Assembly (NCBI RefSeq): GCF_000826185.2
Contig: NZ_LN648875.1
Location: 124,001-188,000 of the forward strand
Direction: 5' to 3'
Length of the DNA stretch: 64,000 bases
From: Microbacterium gorillae
GTDB taxonomy: Bacteria > Actinomycetota > Actinomycetes > Actinomycetales > Microbacteriaceae
In this document: piece after piece, positions 52,871 to 63,824 of the stretch
Numbering within the stretch: the first letter of the stretch is position 1
How the letters are laid out: each line of letters opens with the position of its first letter
The notes under the pieces: generated by a model
What the model saw: only the letters and a program-made list of their open reading frames with translations
What the model was told of the DNA's origin: nothing
Databases searched by the model: none
Translations under genes and position numbers: made by a program

Positions 52871-55093
52871 TCAGGCGCTGATGCCGTCGATGATCGCGTT
52901 CAGGGTCTGCGACGGGCGCATGACGGCGGACACCTTGGCCTCGTCCGGGTGGTAGTAGCCACCGAGGTCGACCGGCGATCCCTGTGCGCCGTTCAGCTCG
53001 CCGATGATGGCGTCCTCCTGGGCGACGAGCGCCTCCGCGATCGGCGCGAACGCGGAGGCGAGCTCGGCGTCGGCGGTCTGCTGCGCGAGCTCCTCCGCCC
53101 AGTAGCGGACCAGGTAGTAGTGGCTGCCGCGGTTGTCGAGTTCGCCGGCGGAGCGCGAGGGCGACTTGTCCTCGTCCAGGAAGCGACCGGTCGCCGCATC
53201 CAGTGCGACGCCGAGCACCTTGGCACGCGGGTTGTCGGCCTGCTTGGCGTTCTTCTCGAACGACACCGCGAGCGCGAGGAACTCACCCAGCGAGTCCCAG
53301 CGCAGGTGGTTCTCCTCCTGCACCTGCTGGACGTGCTTGGGCGCCGAACCACCGGCACCCGTCTCGAACAGCCCACCACCGGCGAGCAGGGGAACGATCG
53401 AGAGCATCTTCGCGGAGGTGCCGAGCTCGAGGATCGGGAACAGGTCGGTCAGGTAGTCGCGCAGCACGTTGCCGGTCACCGAGATGGTGTTCTCGCCGCG
53501 GCGGATGCGCTCGACCGAGTACTTCGTGGCGTCGACCGGGTTCATGACCTCGATCGTGAGACCGTCCGTGTCGAGGTCGGCCAGGTAGGCGGCGACCTTC
53601 GCGATCAGCTGCGCGTCGTGGGCGCGGTTCTCGTCCAGCCAGAACACCGCCGGGGTGTCGGACTCGCGAGCGCGCTCGACAGCCAGCTCCACCCAGTTGC
53701 GCACCGGGATGTCCTTGGTCTGGCATGCGCGCCAGATGTCACCGGTCGCGACGGTGTGCTCCAGGAGAACATCGCCGGCGGCGTTCACCACCTGGACCTT
53801 TCCGGGAGCGGCGATCTCGAACGTCTTGTCGTGCGAGCCGTACTCCTCCGCCTTCTGCGCCATCAGTCCGACGTTGGGGACATCGCCCATCGTGGCCGGG
53901 TCGTAGGCGCCGTTCGCACGGCAGTCCTCGATCACGGCCTGGTAGACGCCGGCGTAGGACGAGTCCGGAATGACCGCGAGGGCGTCCTGGCGCTCGTTGC
54001 CGACGTTCCACATCTTGCCGCTGTCGCGGATCATGGCAGGCATGGACGCGTCGACGATGACATCGCTCGGCACGTGCAGGTTGGTGATACCCCGAGCGGA
54101 ATCGACCATCGCGAGAGCGGGCCCGTCCTGGTAGCCCTTCTCGATCAGGCGCTCGACGCCGGCGCGGGTGTCCGCGTCCAGGGCATCCAGCCCGCCGATG
54201 ATCGATGCGAGGCCGTTGTTCGGCGACAAGCCGGCGGCGGCGAGCTGCTCGCCATAGGTCTCGAACAGCTCGGAGAAGAACGCCCGCACCACGTGACCGA
54301 AGATGATCGGGTCGGAGACCTTCATCATCGTGGCCTTGAGGTGTGCGGAGAAGAGGATGCCCTCCTCCTTCGCACGAGCGACCTGCGCGCGCAGGAACTG
54401 ATCCAGGGCGGCGACGCGCATGACGGTCGCGTCGACGACCTCGCCCTCGAGGACGGCGATGCCGGCCTTGAGGTCGGAGGACTGGCCGTCCTCACCGACG
54501 AACCGGATGGTGAGCGTGTCCGCCGCCGGAAGCGTCACCGACAGCTCGTTGGTGGCGAAGTCGTCCTGCCCCATCGTGGCGACGTTCGTCTTCGACTCAC
54601 TCGACCAGGCGCCCATGCGGTGGGGGTGCTTCTGGGCGTAGCCCTTGACTGACAGCGGTGCGCGGCGGTCGGAGTTTCCCTCGCGCAGCACCGGGTTCAC
54701 GGCGGAGCCCTTGATCCGGTCGTAGCGGGCGCGGACCTCCTGCTCCTCGGGCGTCCCCGGGGCGTCCGGGTAATCCGGGATGTCGTAGCCCTGCATCTGC
54801 AACTCGGCCACGGCTGCCTTCAGCTGCGGCACCGATGCCGAGATGTTCGGCAGCTTGACGATGTTGGCCTCGGGCGTCTTGGCGAGCTCGCCGAGCTCCG
54901 CCAGCGCGTCACCGATCTTCTGATCATCGGCGAGGTTCTCCGGGAAGGTCGCGATGATGCGTCCGGACAGCGAGATGTCACGGGTGGCGATGGAGACTCC
55001 GGCCCGGGAGGCGAAGGCCTCCACCATCGGCAGGAATGAGTGCGTCGCCAGCATGGGCGCTTCGTCGGTGTGCGTGTAGATGATCTCTGCCAT
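52871..55093 (-). CDS. icd: Monomeric NADP-dependent isocitrate dehydrogenase
   Basis: The 740-residue length marks the monomeric IDH found in actinobacteria (as in Corynebacterium glutamicum), not the 45-kDa dimer. The protein begins [20 protein letters not shown], followed by [20 protein letters not shown], the substrate-binding region [11 protein letters not shown], and [21 protein letters not shown] in the catalytic core. It converts isocitrate to 2-oxoglutarate. ATG 55093 is chosen by family alignment. Confidence 0.97.
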   Translation of the reverse strand: MAEIIYTHTDEAPMLATHSFLPMVEAFASRAGVSIATRDISLSGRIIATFPENLADDQKIGDALAELGELAKTPEANIVKLPNISASVPQLKAAVAELQMQGYDIPDYPDAPGTPEEQEVRARYDRIKGSAVNPVLREGNSDRRAPLSVKGYAQKHPHRMGAWSSESKTNVATMGQDDFATNELSVTLPAADTLTIRFVGEDGQSSDLKAGIAVLEGEVVDATVMRVAALDQFLRAQVARAKEEGILFSAHLKATMMKVSDPIIFGHVVRAFFSELFETYGEQLAAAGLSPNNGLASIIGGLDALDADTRAGVERLIEKGYQDGPALAMVDSARGITNLHVPSDVIVDASMPAMIRDSGKMWNVGNERQDALAVIPDSSYAGVYQAVIEDCRANGAYDPATMGDVPNVGLMAQKAEEYGSHDKTFEIAAPGKVQVVNAAGDVLLEHTVATGDIWRACQTKDIPVRNWVELAVERARESDTPAVFWLDENRAHDAQLIAKVAAYLADLDTDGLTIEVMNPVDATKYSVERIRRGENTISVTGNVLRDYLTDLFPILELGTSAKMLSIVPLLAGGGLFETGAGGSAPKHVQQVQEENHLRWDSLGEFLALAVSFEKNAKQADNPRAKVLGVALDAATGRFLDEDKSPSRSAGELDNRGSHYYLVRYWAEELAQQTADAELASAFAPIAEALVAQEDAIIGELNGAQGSPVDLGGYYHPDEAKVSAVMRPSQTLNAIIDGISA

Positions 55094-55239
55094 GGAAAAA
55101 GGCAACTCCCTCAGCGGTGCGACAGTCGTGGGCGGGCATACGCCGCCCCAGCGATTCTATGCCAGGGCACGTGCGCAACGTTCCGCGCCCCCACTCCCGA
55201 TCGGCGGGAATGGGAGCGCGGCTGCAGCGGAGGTCGGCC

Positions 55240-56745
55240 TCAGCTGCTCGAGGCACCGGCCCCGACGATCGGCAACGGCATCGTGGACGTGTCCACGAAC
55301 GGGTTCTCATCCTGCGTCTGCTCGAGTTCCTGCGCTTCCGCCCTCGTCTCCACGGAGGGCACCGAGCCGAGCAGCGGCCGCTTCGCGGTCTCCTTCATGG
55401 ACAGCAGCGCGATGCCGGCGATCGCGGCGAAGAACATGATGTAGAACGCCGGCATGAAGGTGTTGCCGGTGAGGTCGATCAACCACTGGCTGAACAACGG
55501 GGTCGTGCCGCCGAACAGCGAGACGGCCACGTTGTACGCGATCGCCATCGCGCCGAAGCGCGACGCGGTGGGGAACAGCGCCGGCAGCGCGGATGCCGAG
55601 ATGGCCACGTAGAACGCCACCGGAACGGCCACCATGACCAGCGCGACCATGACCGCCCACTCCGTGCCGATCTGCATGATCGCGAACGCGGGAATCATGA
55701 GCACGATCGTGGAGATGACCGCGATCGCGTACACCGGCTTGCGTCCGATGCGATCCGAGAGCCGGCCGATGAACGGAAGGCAGGCGCTCATCACGACGAG
55801 CACCGGGACCGTGGCGATGGCGGCCATGAGGTTGGACACCCCGACCTCGGTCTCCAGGTAGGTCGGCATGTAGCTCGTCAGCGCGTAGCCGGCGGTGTTG
55901 GTCGCCGACACCAGCGCGATGCCGATCAGGATCTCGCGCCAGTGATACTTGATGATGCCGATGATGCCGTGGCGGGCCAGCGGATCGGTCTGCGGCAGTT
56001 CCGGTACACCCTCGCGCTGCTCCGCCTCGTACGCCGGCGTTTCCGGAATCCGCATCCGGAACCAGATCGCGACGATGCCGAGGGGAATCGCCAGCAGGAA
56101 CGGAATGCGCCAGCCGTAGTCGACCATTGCGCCCGATCCCGACACGGCCTGCGTGATCCAGGTCGTCAACGCGACGGCCGTCGCGCCGGCGGCGAAGCCG
56201 ATGTAGCTGCCGACGTCCAGGAAGGAGGACCAGAAGCCGCGCTTGCTGTCCGGCGAGAATTCCGAGACGTACGTCGTGGCGCCGGCGTACTCGCCGCCGG
56301 TGGAGAAGCCCTGCACCATCTTCAGCACGTACAGCGGCACGATCGCCCACACGCCGATGGCCGCCGACGTCGGCAGCAGGCCGATGAGCGCGGTGGCCGC
56401 GGCCATCATCGCCATCGTGAGGAACAGGACGCGCTGCCGGCCGATCCGATCGCCGAGCGGACCGAGGATCAGCCCACCGATCGGGCGGACCAGGAAGGAG
56501 ATCGCGAACCCGAGCAGAGTGAGCAGGAGCCCGACCGGGCCGGCGTCAGCGCCGATGAAGACGGTCGTGAGCGTCACGGCCAGGTAGCCGTAGATGCCGA
56601 AGTCGAACCACTCCATGAAGTTGCCGACGACGGTGCCCGAGATCGCCGTGCGGAGGTTCTTCGGTTGGACGATGAGAACGTCGTCGGCAGTCAGGCGACG
56701 GGTCGTGCGCGGTGGACGCGCGGGGCGTTCAGAGATACGAGACAT
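55240..56745 (-). CDS. MHS-family MFS transporter (ProP-like)
   Basis: This 501-residue permease has twelve predicted TMs and the MHS hallmarks: GNFMEWFDFGIYGYLAV at TM1, GPLGDRIGRQRVL in the first loop, VQGFSTGGEYAGATTYVSEF at TM4-5, and GRLSDRIGRKPVYA in the central loop. Members carry proline, betaine, citrate or alpha-ketoglutarate with H+. The substrate is not clear; ProP-type osmolyte uptake is a fair guess from the closest motifs. ATG 56745. Confidence 0.9.
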   Translation of the reverse strand: MSRISERPARPPRTTRRLTADDVLIVQPKNLRTAISGTVVGNFMEWFDFGIYGYLAVTLTTVFIGADAGPVGLLLTLLGFAISFLVRPIGGLILGPLGDRIGRQRVLFLTMAMMAAATALIGLLPTSAAIGVWAIVPLYVLKMVQGFSTGGEYAGATTYVSEFSPDSKRGFWSSFLDVGSYIGFAAGATAVALTTWITQAVSGSGAMVDYGWRIPFLLAIPLGIVAIWFRMRIPETPAYEAEQREGVPELPQTDPLARHGIIGIIKYHWREILIGIALVSATNTAGYALTSYMPTYLETEVGVSNLMAAIATVPVLVVMSACLPFIGRLSDRIGRKPVYAIAVISTIVLMIPAFAIMQIGTEWAVMVALVMVAVPVAFYVAISASALPALFPTASRFGAMAIAYNVAVSLFGGTTPLFSQWLIDLTGNTFMPAFYIMFFAAIAGIALLSMKETAKRPLLGSVPSVETRAEAQELEQTQDENPFVDTSTMPLPIVGAGASSS

Positions 56746-57301
56746 GACGTCGACTCCGCTGATGAGCGGCGCCTGCCCCCGGCGTACCGGGGAGCGCCCA
56801 CGGCACCCGCGTGCGGAGTCCCTCACTTTCGTCTGGGCGATCCCGGGCGAGGCTGCTCTGCGCATCGCCGCGGGGCGGTTGCCGCGCTGAGCCCATGACG
56901 ATACGCGCGATGCACAGCGGCCACGCCGGTTTCTCCCCCGCGGGTTGGAAATCGCCGTGAACGTACTGCAAAGTCCCGGTGCCCACAGCGACCGGACCCG
57001 GCACGTCCGGAAGGCGATGCCCTGCTCGCGCCCCTCCGCCGGGAACACCGGAGAGCCCCACCACGAGCGAGGAGGCCTCCGGAAACGAGCAACGCCCCCG
57101 GCGAGTGCCGAGGGCGTCAGATGTCCGCCACGAACGGTCCCGGATCATCCGTGTGCAACTTCCATATCTTTCGATGAGAGACCACTCACGCTCGGTGCTG
57201 GGGGTGACGCGGCGCAGCGGCACCAGCCGTTTCCAGCTCGGCGTCATCCTGGAGCACCGGGGACTGCTACCGGCGTCCGCCGTCGACGGCTGAGCCCGAC
57301 G
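56746..57301. other. Intergenic region without a supported gene
   Basis: These 556 bases hold the MFS promoter and a hairpin at 57091-57118 (ACGCCCCCGGC paired with GCCGAGGGCGT). A 39-codon frame on the plus strand ending at 57293 (...SRFQLGVILEHRGLLPASAV) has no ribosome-binding site or family that I recognise, so I do not call it. Confidence 0.5.
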
Positions 57302-57663
57302 TCAGGGGTTGACCGGTGCCAGGTCGATGCGGAAGGGCTCGGTGGCCCCGGAGTAGTCGTCGAGGCGAGCTTTTCCACATCCTCGGCGGCGATCGGGTGG
57401 CGCGCCACCTGGATCTGGACCTCGCGCGCCGTCCACGGGTATGACGAAGCCGCCGCCTCCACCGATCGAGGCGATGCGGAAACCGTTCGCCTCGCCGGAG
57501 TGGTTCGCGCCATCCGCCTCGACGGTGATCACGCCGGCGGCGACGTCGTTCCACTCCGCCGCATCCAGCGCGGGCAGCTGAGCGTCGTAGCTGACGTCGA
57601 TGAGCGCGTCTCCGGGAGCATGACGAGAGCGACAGCGAGAGCTCCCACGCCCCGGCGCTTCAT
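57302..57663 (-). pseudogene. Decayed secreted-protein gene with several frameshifts
   Basis: The start codes MKRRGVGALAVALVML, a signal-peptide-like segment. The rest is only readable by changing frame at least three times: LIDVSYDAQLPALDAAEWND and FRIASIGGGGGFVIPVD in one frame, EVQIQVARHPIAAEDVEKLA in another, and YSGATEPFRIDLAPVNP to the stop in a third. Each piece is protein-like, so this is a broken gene (or a run of sequencing errors), not chance. The family is not recognised. Confidence 0.7.
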
Positions 57664-57692
57664 GCGTCCCCTCCCTGCTCCGGAACACGGCG

Positions 57693-57732
57693 AAGGCCCC
57701 GAAACCCGGACTGATCCGAGAGTCGGGGCCTT
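57693..57732 (-). terminator. Terminator after tRNA-Thr
   Basis: AAGGCCCCGA and TCGGGGCCTT form a 10-bp stem around a 20-base loop, just after the tRNA on its strand. Confidence 0.65.
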
Positions 57733-57740
57733 CACGTGAG

Positions 57741-57813
57741 AGCCGACTACGGGACTTGAACCCGTAACCGCCCGATTACAAGTCGGGTGCGCTACCAATT
57801 GCGCCAAGTCGGC
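57741..57813 (-). tRNA. tRNA-Thr (anticodon TGT)
   Basis: On the minus strand: acceptor GCCGACT/AGTCGGC with T as discriminator, D-arm GCGC..GCGC, anticodon loop CTTGTAA, T-arm CGGG-TTCAAGT-CCCG. TGT reads ACA and related Thr codons. CCA is not encoded. Confidence 0.95.
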
Positions 57814-57844
57814 ATGAGGGCCAGCCTACCGGCTGACCGTCACG

Positions 57845-58978
57845 TCACTGAGCGGGAACCTCTGACTCGGTGGGCTCCGGCGTGGCCGCCTCGGTCGGCG
57901 CGGGGGTGGCGGTGTCCGAGGCCGCCGGCGTCGGGGAGTCGGTCGGCGACGCGGTGGGCGTTGCGTAGTAGGCCTTCGACTCGGCGTCCATCACGAACGC
58001 CATGAACTCAGCCGGGTCATCGAGTGCGCCGATGTAGGGTGTGCCGTTCACGAGGACCAGCGGCACCTTGTTGAGGGGCTGCTTCGTGTCCGGCAGGTCC
58101 GCGGACTTGGCACGATCAGTGGCCGCCTTCACCCAGGGCTGGTAGGTGCCGTTCGTGATGCATCCGCGCAACCCCTGCGGGTCGCCGGCGCCGACGGCCG
58201 CAGCGAGGTCAGCCAGGGACGCGTCCGTCATGCCGTCGCCATCCGTCGACGGCTGCTTGGCCAGCAACTCGTAGGTGTAGGCGAAGAAGTAGTTCGGTGC
58301 GTACGAGGCGACGCACGCCGATGCAGCGGCTGCTCGCAGAGAGTATTTGGTGCCGTTCGACTTCGACGTCAGCGTCGCGACCGGGTGGTAGGACAGGTCC
58401 ACGGAACCGTCGGAGATCATCCGCGCGAGCTGCTTCGCATTGGCCAACTGGAAGGTCGCCGAATCCGGATCGAGGAAGTCGAAGTAGACGCGGACCTTGA
58501 CCGGAGCGGCAGGGCTGGAGGCGGGATCGGCCGTGGCCGACGGGTCCGGCGTCGCCGTCGCGGTCGGACTCGTGATGGTGCCATTGCCCGCATTGGTCGG
58601 CAGGCGCACACCGTCGGCGGTGATGTGGATGCCATCGTTGGCGGTGACGTTGGCCGGCGCGACCTGCGGCTTCCCGGCGGCGTCGGAGAGCACCGAGGTG
58701 ACGACGACGGCGATGGCGGCCACGATGGCGACCAGCACCACGAGCAGGACCGACCGACGGATCACGCGGTCGCGCCGCTGCTTGGCCTTGACCTGCTCCG
58801 CACGTTGACGCACCTGCGTGCGCGCGGATGCATCGGTCGCGACCGGTCCGGTGGGTACGGGCACCGCGCCGGTACGAACCGGTGCGGGACTCACGACCGC
58901 CGGGTTCTGCTCCTGCGGAGTCTCCTCGTTCGGGGTCTGATCGTCCGGGGTCCGGTCGTTCGTCTCGTCATTCGCCAT
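57845..58978 (-). CDS. Membrane-anchored DsbA/thioredoxin-like protein lacking CxxC
   Basis: This 377-residue protein has a basic cytoplasmic tail, one TM near 95-120 (VLLVVLVAIVAAIAVVVTSV), a Thr/Pro/Ala linker, and a DsbA-like domain. In the active-site position, where relatives have DFxCPxC, it reads YFDFLDPDSATFQ, with no Cys. The cis-Pro loop survives as LNKVPLVLVNGTPYIG. Two other Cys occur (ASACVASYAP; RGCITNG) and could form a structural bond. It thus cannot be a normal oxidase. A binding or chaperone role is possible. Confidence 0.82.
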   Translation of the reverse strand: MANDETNDRTPDDQTPNEETPQEQNPAVVSPAPVRTGAVPVPTGPVATDASARTQVRQRAEQVKAKQRRDRVIRRSVLLVVLVAIVAAIAVVVTSVLSDAAGKPQVAPANVTANDGIHITADGVRLPTNAGNGTITSPTATATPDPSATADPASSPAAPVKVRVYFDFLDPDSATFQLANAKQLARMISDGSVDLSYHPVATLTSKSNGTKYSLRAAAASACVASYAPNYFFAYTYELLAKQPSTDGDGMTDASLADLAAAVGAGDPQGLRGCITNGTYQPWVKAATDRAKSADLPDTKQPLNKVPLVLVNGTPYIGALDDPAEFMAFVMDAESKAYYATPTASPTDSPTPAASDTATPAPTEAATPEPTESEVPAQ

Positions 58979-59188
58979 AGGGTCTTCGTGCCTCCCGCGT
59001 CCGTCGGATTCGGACGCGCCGCCGTCGCGGCAACTGAACGATGCTACCGATTCACACTGGGAAATGCCCAGACTGCCCGGCTGTGCCATACTGATCGCGA
59101 CCCGATGACGGGTCACGGCGGTTCACCCCCGTCGCTCATTCACAACGGATCGTCCGGCACGTACCTGCCGGTGAAGGAGAAGAACGTC

Positions 59189-60295
<1,107 letters not shown>

Positions 60296-60315
60296 TCCGA
60301 CCCGATCCGATCCGC

Positions 60316-60360
60316 GATGATGCGGCGTGTGGGACTCGTCCCCACGCCGCATCATCCTTT
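60316..60360 (+). terminator. Terminator after the MsiK-type gene
   Basis: GATGATGCGGCGTG and CACGCCGCATCATC form a 14-bp stem, followed by CCTTTT. Confidence 0.85.
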
Positions 60361-60380
60361 TCCCCAGCCGGGAGGCCAGC

Positions 60381-61676
60381 ATGACTGAGGCGTTGAGCAT
60401 CACCGCCAGCGCGATCGATCCGGGGCTGCTGCAGCTGCCGTGGTCACTCCCCCTGGCGCAATGGCCCTCGCGCGCGATCGTCTCGCTCCCGAAAGGCCTC
60501 TCCCGCCACCTCGTGCGCTTCGCTTCGCTGTCCGGGCGCGTCGTCGCCGTCAAGGAGACCACGGAGGCGATGGCCCGCCGCGAGTACGAGATGCTCGGCA
60601 ACCTGCACCGCCTGGATGTGCCGTGCGTCGAGCGCGTGGCCGTCATCGCCGGGCGGACCGACGACGCCGGACTCCCCCTCCCCGCGGCCCTGGTCACCGC
60701 GCACCTGCGCTTCTCGATGCCCTACCGCGCGCTGTTCACGCAGGTGCTGCGTCCGGACACCGCCGACCGACTCGTCGACGCGCTGGCCGTCCTGCTCGTG
60801 CGCCTGCACAACGTGGGCTTCTTCTGGGGCGACGTGTCCCTGTCCAATACCCTCTTCCGACGCGACGCCGGAGCCTTCGCGGCCTACCTCGTGGACGCCG
60901 AGACCGGTGAACTGCACGAGAACGGCCTGACCCCCGGTCAGCGCTCGCACGACCTGGACGTCGCCCGAACCAACATCGCCGGCGAGATCATGGACCTCGC
61001 CGCGGGCGGGCGGCTCGAGCGCGGGGTCGACGCCATCGAGATCGCTGACCGCCTGGTGGCCTCGTACCGCTCGTTGTGGACGGCACTGACGTCGCAGGAG
61101 TCGTTCGCCGCCGACGAGTCCTGGCGCATCACGGAACGGGTTCAGAAGCTGAACGATCTCGGTTTCGATATCGATGAGATGTCCATCCGCACCACCGCGG
61201 ACGGCACCACGGTGCTCATCCAGCCCAAGGTGGTCGACGCCGGACACCACCAGCGACGCCTGCTGCGCCTGACCGGCCTCGACGTCGAGGAGAACCAGGC
61301 GCGACGCCTGCTGAACGATCTGGACCAGTACCGTGCGCGGATCAGTCGGCTGGGCAGCGACGAGGAGATGGCCGCGCACGAGTGGTTGACCCGCGTCTTC
61401 GAGCCGGTGGTGAAGTCCATCCCCTACGACCTTCGCGCCAAACTCGAACCGGCCGAAGTGTTCCACCAGGTGCTCGAGCACCGCTGGTACATGTCCCAGG
61501 AACGCGGACGTTCGGTCCCGCTCGCGGAGGTGCTCTCCAGCTACGTCCACGATGTGCTGCGCCACCGCCGGGACGAGGCGACGATCATGGGCCCGCCGAC
61601 GGAGACGACGTCGCTGCCGCTGCTCTCCCCCTCCGACGATGAGGACGACGGCCGCGACTGGCGCGACCTCGTCTGA
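60381..61676 (+). CDS. DUF4032 protein with kinase-like N-terminal half
   Basis: The 431-residue protein has a protein-kinase-like fold in the N-terminal half: RVVAVKETTEAMARREYEML (Lys and Glu), FFWGDVSLSNTLFR (catalytic-loop-like) and YLVDAETGELH (DFG-like). The C-terminal half has the DUF4032 region, with DEMSIRTTADGTTVLIQPKV and VFEPVVKSIPYDLRAKLEPA. The substrate is unknown. The ATG at 60381 follows GGGAGG. Confidence 0.85.
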   Translation: MTEALSITASAIDPGLLQLPWSLPLAQWPSRAIVSLPKGLSRHLVRFASLSGRVVAVKETTEAMARREYEMLGNLHRLDVPCVERVAVIAGRTDDAGLPLPAALVTAHLRFSMPYRALFTQVLRPDTADRLVDALAVLLVRLHNVGFFWGDVSLSNTLFRRDAGAFAAYLVDAETGELHENGLTPGQRSHDLDVARTNIAGEIMDLAAGGRLERGVDAIEIADRLVASYRSLWTALTSQESFAADESWRITERVQKLNDLGFDIDEMSIRTTADGTTVLIQPKVVDAGHHQRRLLRLTGLDVEENQARRLLNDLDQYRARISRLGSDEEMAAHEWLTRVFEPVVKSIPYDLRAKLEPAEVFHQVLEHRWYMSQERGRSVPLAEVLSSYVHDVLRHRRDEATIMGPPTETTSLPLLSPSDDEDDGRDWRDLV

Positions 61677-61835
61677 GCCCGGGTCAGGGCTCGACGTACC
61701 GACCCTGCGGCCGCAGCCGTAGCGGCGCTGCGGTGTATTCGGCCGCGGCCGGTTGGAGTGCCCGCGTGATCGAGCAGGCGGCGGATCATCCGCCCCTCCT
61801 CGCGCTACGTCGGTCCGCCGGTCCGAGCGTGAACG

Positions 61836-61867
61836 ACGAACGCCCCGGAGCGATCCGGGGCGTTCGT
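61836..61867. terminator. Terminator between convergent DUF4032 and NAD(P)-binding genes
   Basis: ACGAACGCCCCGG and CCGGGGCGTTCGT form a perfect 13-bp stem with a 6-base loop. Confidence 0.85.
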
Positions 61868-61874
61868 GGTGCGG

Positions 61875-62513
61875 TCAGTAGCCGACGGTGAAGCGCTCGC
61901 CGACGTGCTTCGGCGTCTCGATCTCGTCGAGCACGGCGATACCGAAGTCCGCCCCACCGATGTTGCTCTCGCCGTCCGCGTCGGTGACGATCACGTCGCC
62001 ACCGTCGCGGTAGGTGCCACGGCGCTCGTGGTCGTTCCACGGTCCGAATCCACCGGCGGGGTGGATCAGGAACCAGTCGTGCCCGGGACCGGCGGCCTGC
62101 AGGTCCTCGAGCACGGCCGCCATCTCGCGGGCCTCGTCCGCGAACTCGGCCGGGAACTCCCCGTCGATGACGCGCGGCCCGCCGGGCGCGACGAGCGAGC
62201 CGCCGGCGCCACCGATGACACCCACGCGGACGCCGGCCGGCAGAGCCGCGATGGTCTCCGCGATCGCCGGACGAGTGCGGCCGGCCATCTCGCCGCGCGG
62301 CGAGGTGGCGAAGATCACGACGTCGGCGTCCCCGATCGTCTCGACGAGAGCCGGGACGTCGAGCAGGGTTCCGGTGCGGTACGTCACCCCCTCCTGCGGC
62401 TGCTCGGGCTCGCTTCGAGAGACGGAGACGACGGCGTGACCGCGCTCCTTCGCCTCGGAGACGATGTTGCGGCCGGCGTAGCCGGTTCCGCCGATGACGG
62501 CAATGCGCGACAT
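61875..62513 (-). CDS. NAD(P)H-binding atypical SDR protein
   Basis: This 212-residue protein starts with a Rossmann motif (IAVIGGTGYAGRNIV, GxxGxxG) and continues as YwnB/NmrA-like: VVIFATSPRG, RVGVIGGAGGSLVA, and a C-terminal FLIHPAGGFGPWN and VGERFTVGY. It may act as an oxidoreductase or redox sensor; the catalytic Tyr-x3-Lys of classical SDRs is absent. Confidence 0.85.
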   Translation of the reverse strand: MSRIAVIGGTGYAGRNIVSEAKERGHAVVSVSRSEPEQPQEGVTYRTGTLLDVPALVETIGDADVVIFATSPRGEMAGRTRPAIAETIAALPAGVRVGVIGGAGGSLVAPGGPRVIDGEFPAEFADEAREMAAVLEDLQAAGPGHDWFLIHPAGGFGPWNDHERRGTYRDGGDVIVTDADGESNIGGADFGIAVLDEIETPKHVGERFTVGY

Positions 62514-62588
62514 GGGAGTCCTTTCCTCGTTCCCCGAACGTAACGCCCGCGCCCCGCTCGCATTCCCGGACCGGCATCCTTCGTCGAC

Positions 62589-63824
62589 TCACCCCAGCTG
62601 ATCGCGACGCCGGCGAAGATGGGCCCGCTCGGCGGTGTTCTCGGTCAGGTGCAGGGCCCGTTCGTACGCCGCCCGCGCGTCCGCGCTCCGGCCCAGTCGA
62701 CGCAGCAGATCCGCCCGCGCGGCATGGAACGCGTGGTAGTCCGCCAGGTCCGCGTTCAGGCGGTCCAGCTCGGCGAGCGCCGGTTGCGCGCCGTCGAGTT
62801 CAGCGACCGCCACCGCCCGGTTCAGTCGGACGATCGGCGACGGGTCCACGACCACCAGGCGGTCGTACAGCGCCAGGATCTGAGCCCAGTCCGTGTCGCC
62901 CGCCGTGGGCGCCGCGGTGTGGACCGCCCCCATCGCGGCGAGCAGCTGGTAGCGCCCCGGCGCGGGCCCGCCCGCCGCCACCGCGACCAGGCACTCGCGC
63001 ACGAGCGCGTGCCCCTCTCCGACCAAGGCACGATCCCATGCTCCGCGATCCTGCTCCGTGAGGGTCACCAGTTCGCCGGATCGGCTGAGTCGAGCACCGC
63101 GGCGCGCCTCAGTGAGGATCATCAGGGCGAGCAGACCCGTGACTTCACCGTCGTCCGGAAGCAGCGCATGCAGCACTCGCCCGAGCCGGATCGCTTCGCC
63201 GGTCAGCGCCGGCCGGAGCGGATCGTCGGTGCCACCGGAGAGGTAGCCCTCGTTGAAGATCAGGAACAGGACCGTGAGGACGCCGGCGACGCGGGCGCGA
63301 ACGTCGTCGGCGGACGGCACACGATACGCGATGTTCGCGGCGCGGATCTTGGCCTTCGCCCGGGTGATCCGCTGCGCCATCGTCGCCTCCGGAACCAGGA
63401 AGGCACGGGCGATCTCGGCGACCGTGAGCCCGCCGAGCATGCGCAGCGTCAGCGCCACGCGGGCCGGCATGGCCAACGCCGGGTGGCAGCAGATGAACAC
63501 CAGCCGCAGGCGATCGTCCTCGACCGCACCGACCGTTTCGGCCGGTTCGTCGTCGCTGAGCATGTCGGCGGCACCCTCCTTCGCCCCGCGGTGCGACTCG
63601 CGGCGCAGACGATCAAGAGCCTTCCGACGGGCCGTCGTCGCCAACCAGCCCCCCGGGTTCGGCGGCACGCCGTCGGTCGGCCACCGCCGCACCGCCATTT
63701 CGAACGCCTCCGCGGCGGCGTCCTCGGCGATGTCCAGATCGCCGAAGCGCCGGGCGAGGCCCGCGACCACGCGGGCCCACTCCTCCTGGTGAGCCCGCGT
63801 GAGAGACGCGGCGATCGCCGTCAC
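62589..63824 (-). CDS. ECF sigma factor with TPR-like extension (ECF42 type)
   Basis: This 411-residue protein has sigma2 (WARVVAGLARRFGDLDIAED and AAAEAFEMAVRRWP) and sigma4 (LTVAEIARAFLVPEATMAQR) regions at the N-terminus. A 230-residue helical C-terminal extension follows, with FNEGYLSG and TPR-like repeats (ADARAAYERALHLTENTAER). Both the extension and the coupled YCII/DGPF gene are hallmarks of the ECF42 group, where the extension replaces an anti-sigma factor. The start is GTG at 63824, overlapping the YCII stop by four bases. Confidence 0.9.
   Translation of the reverse strand: MTAIAASLTRAHQEEWARVVAGLARRFGDLDIAEDAAAEAFEMAVRRWPTDGVPPNPGGWLATTARRKALDRLRRESHRGAKEGAADMLSDDEPAETVGAVEDDRLRLVFICCHPALAMPARVALTLRMLGGLTVAEIARAFLVPEATMAQRITRAKAKIRAANIAYRVPSADDVRARVAGVLTVLFLIFNEGYLSGGTDDPLRPALTGEAIRLGRVLHALLPDDGEVTGLLALMILTEARRGARLSRSGELVTLTEQDRGAWDRALVGEGHALVRECLVAVAAGGPAPGRYQLLAAMGAVHTAAPTAGDTDWAQILALYDRLVVVDPSPIVRLNRAVAVAELDGAQPALAELDRLNADLADYHAFHAARADLLRRLGRSADARAAYERALHLTENTAERAHLRRRRDQLG

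Noticed and set aside
56900-57000. Possible phosphotransferase fragment (HGDFQPA) on the minus strand
   Set aside because: The match is only a few residues, with no flanking kinase motifs.
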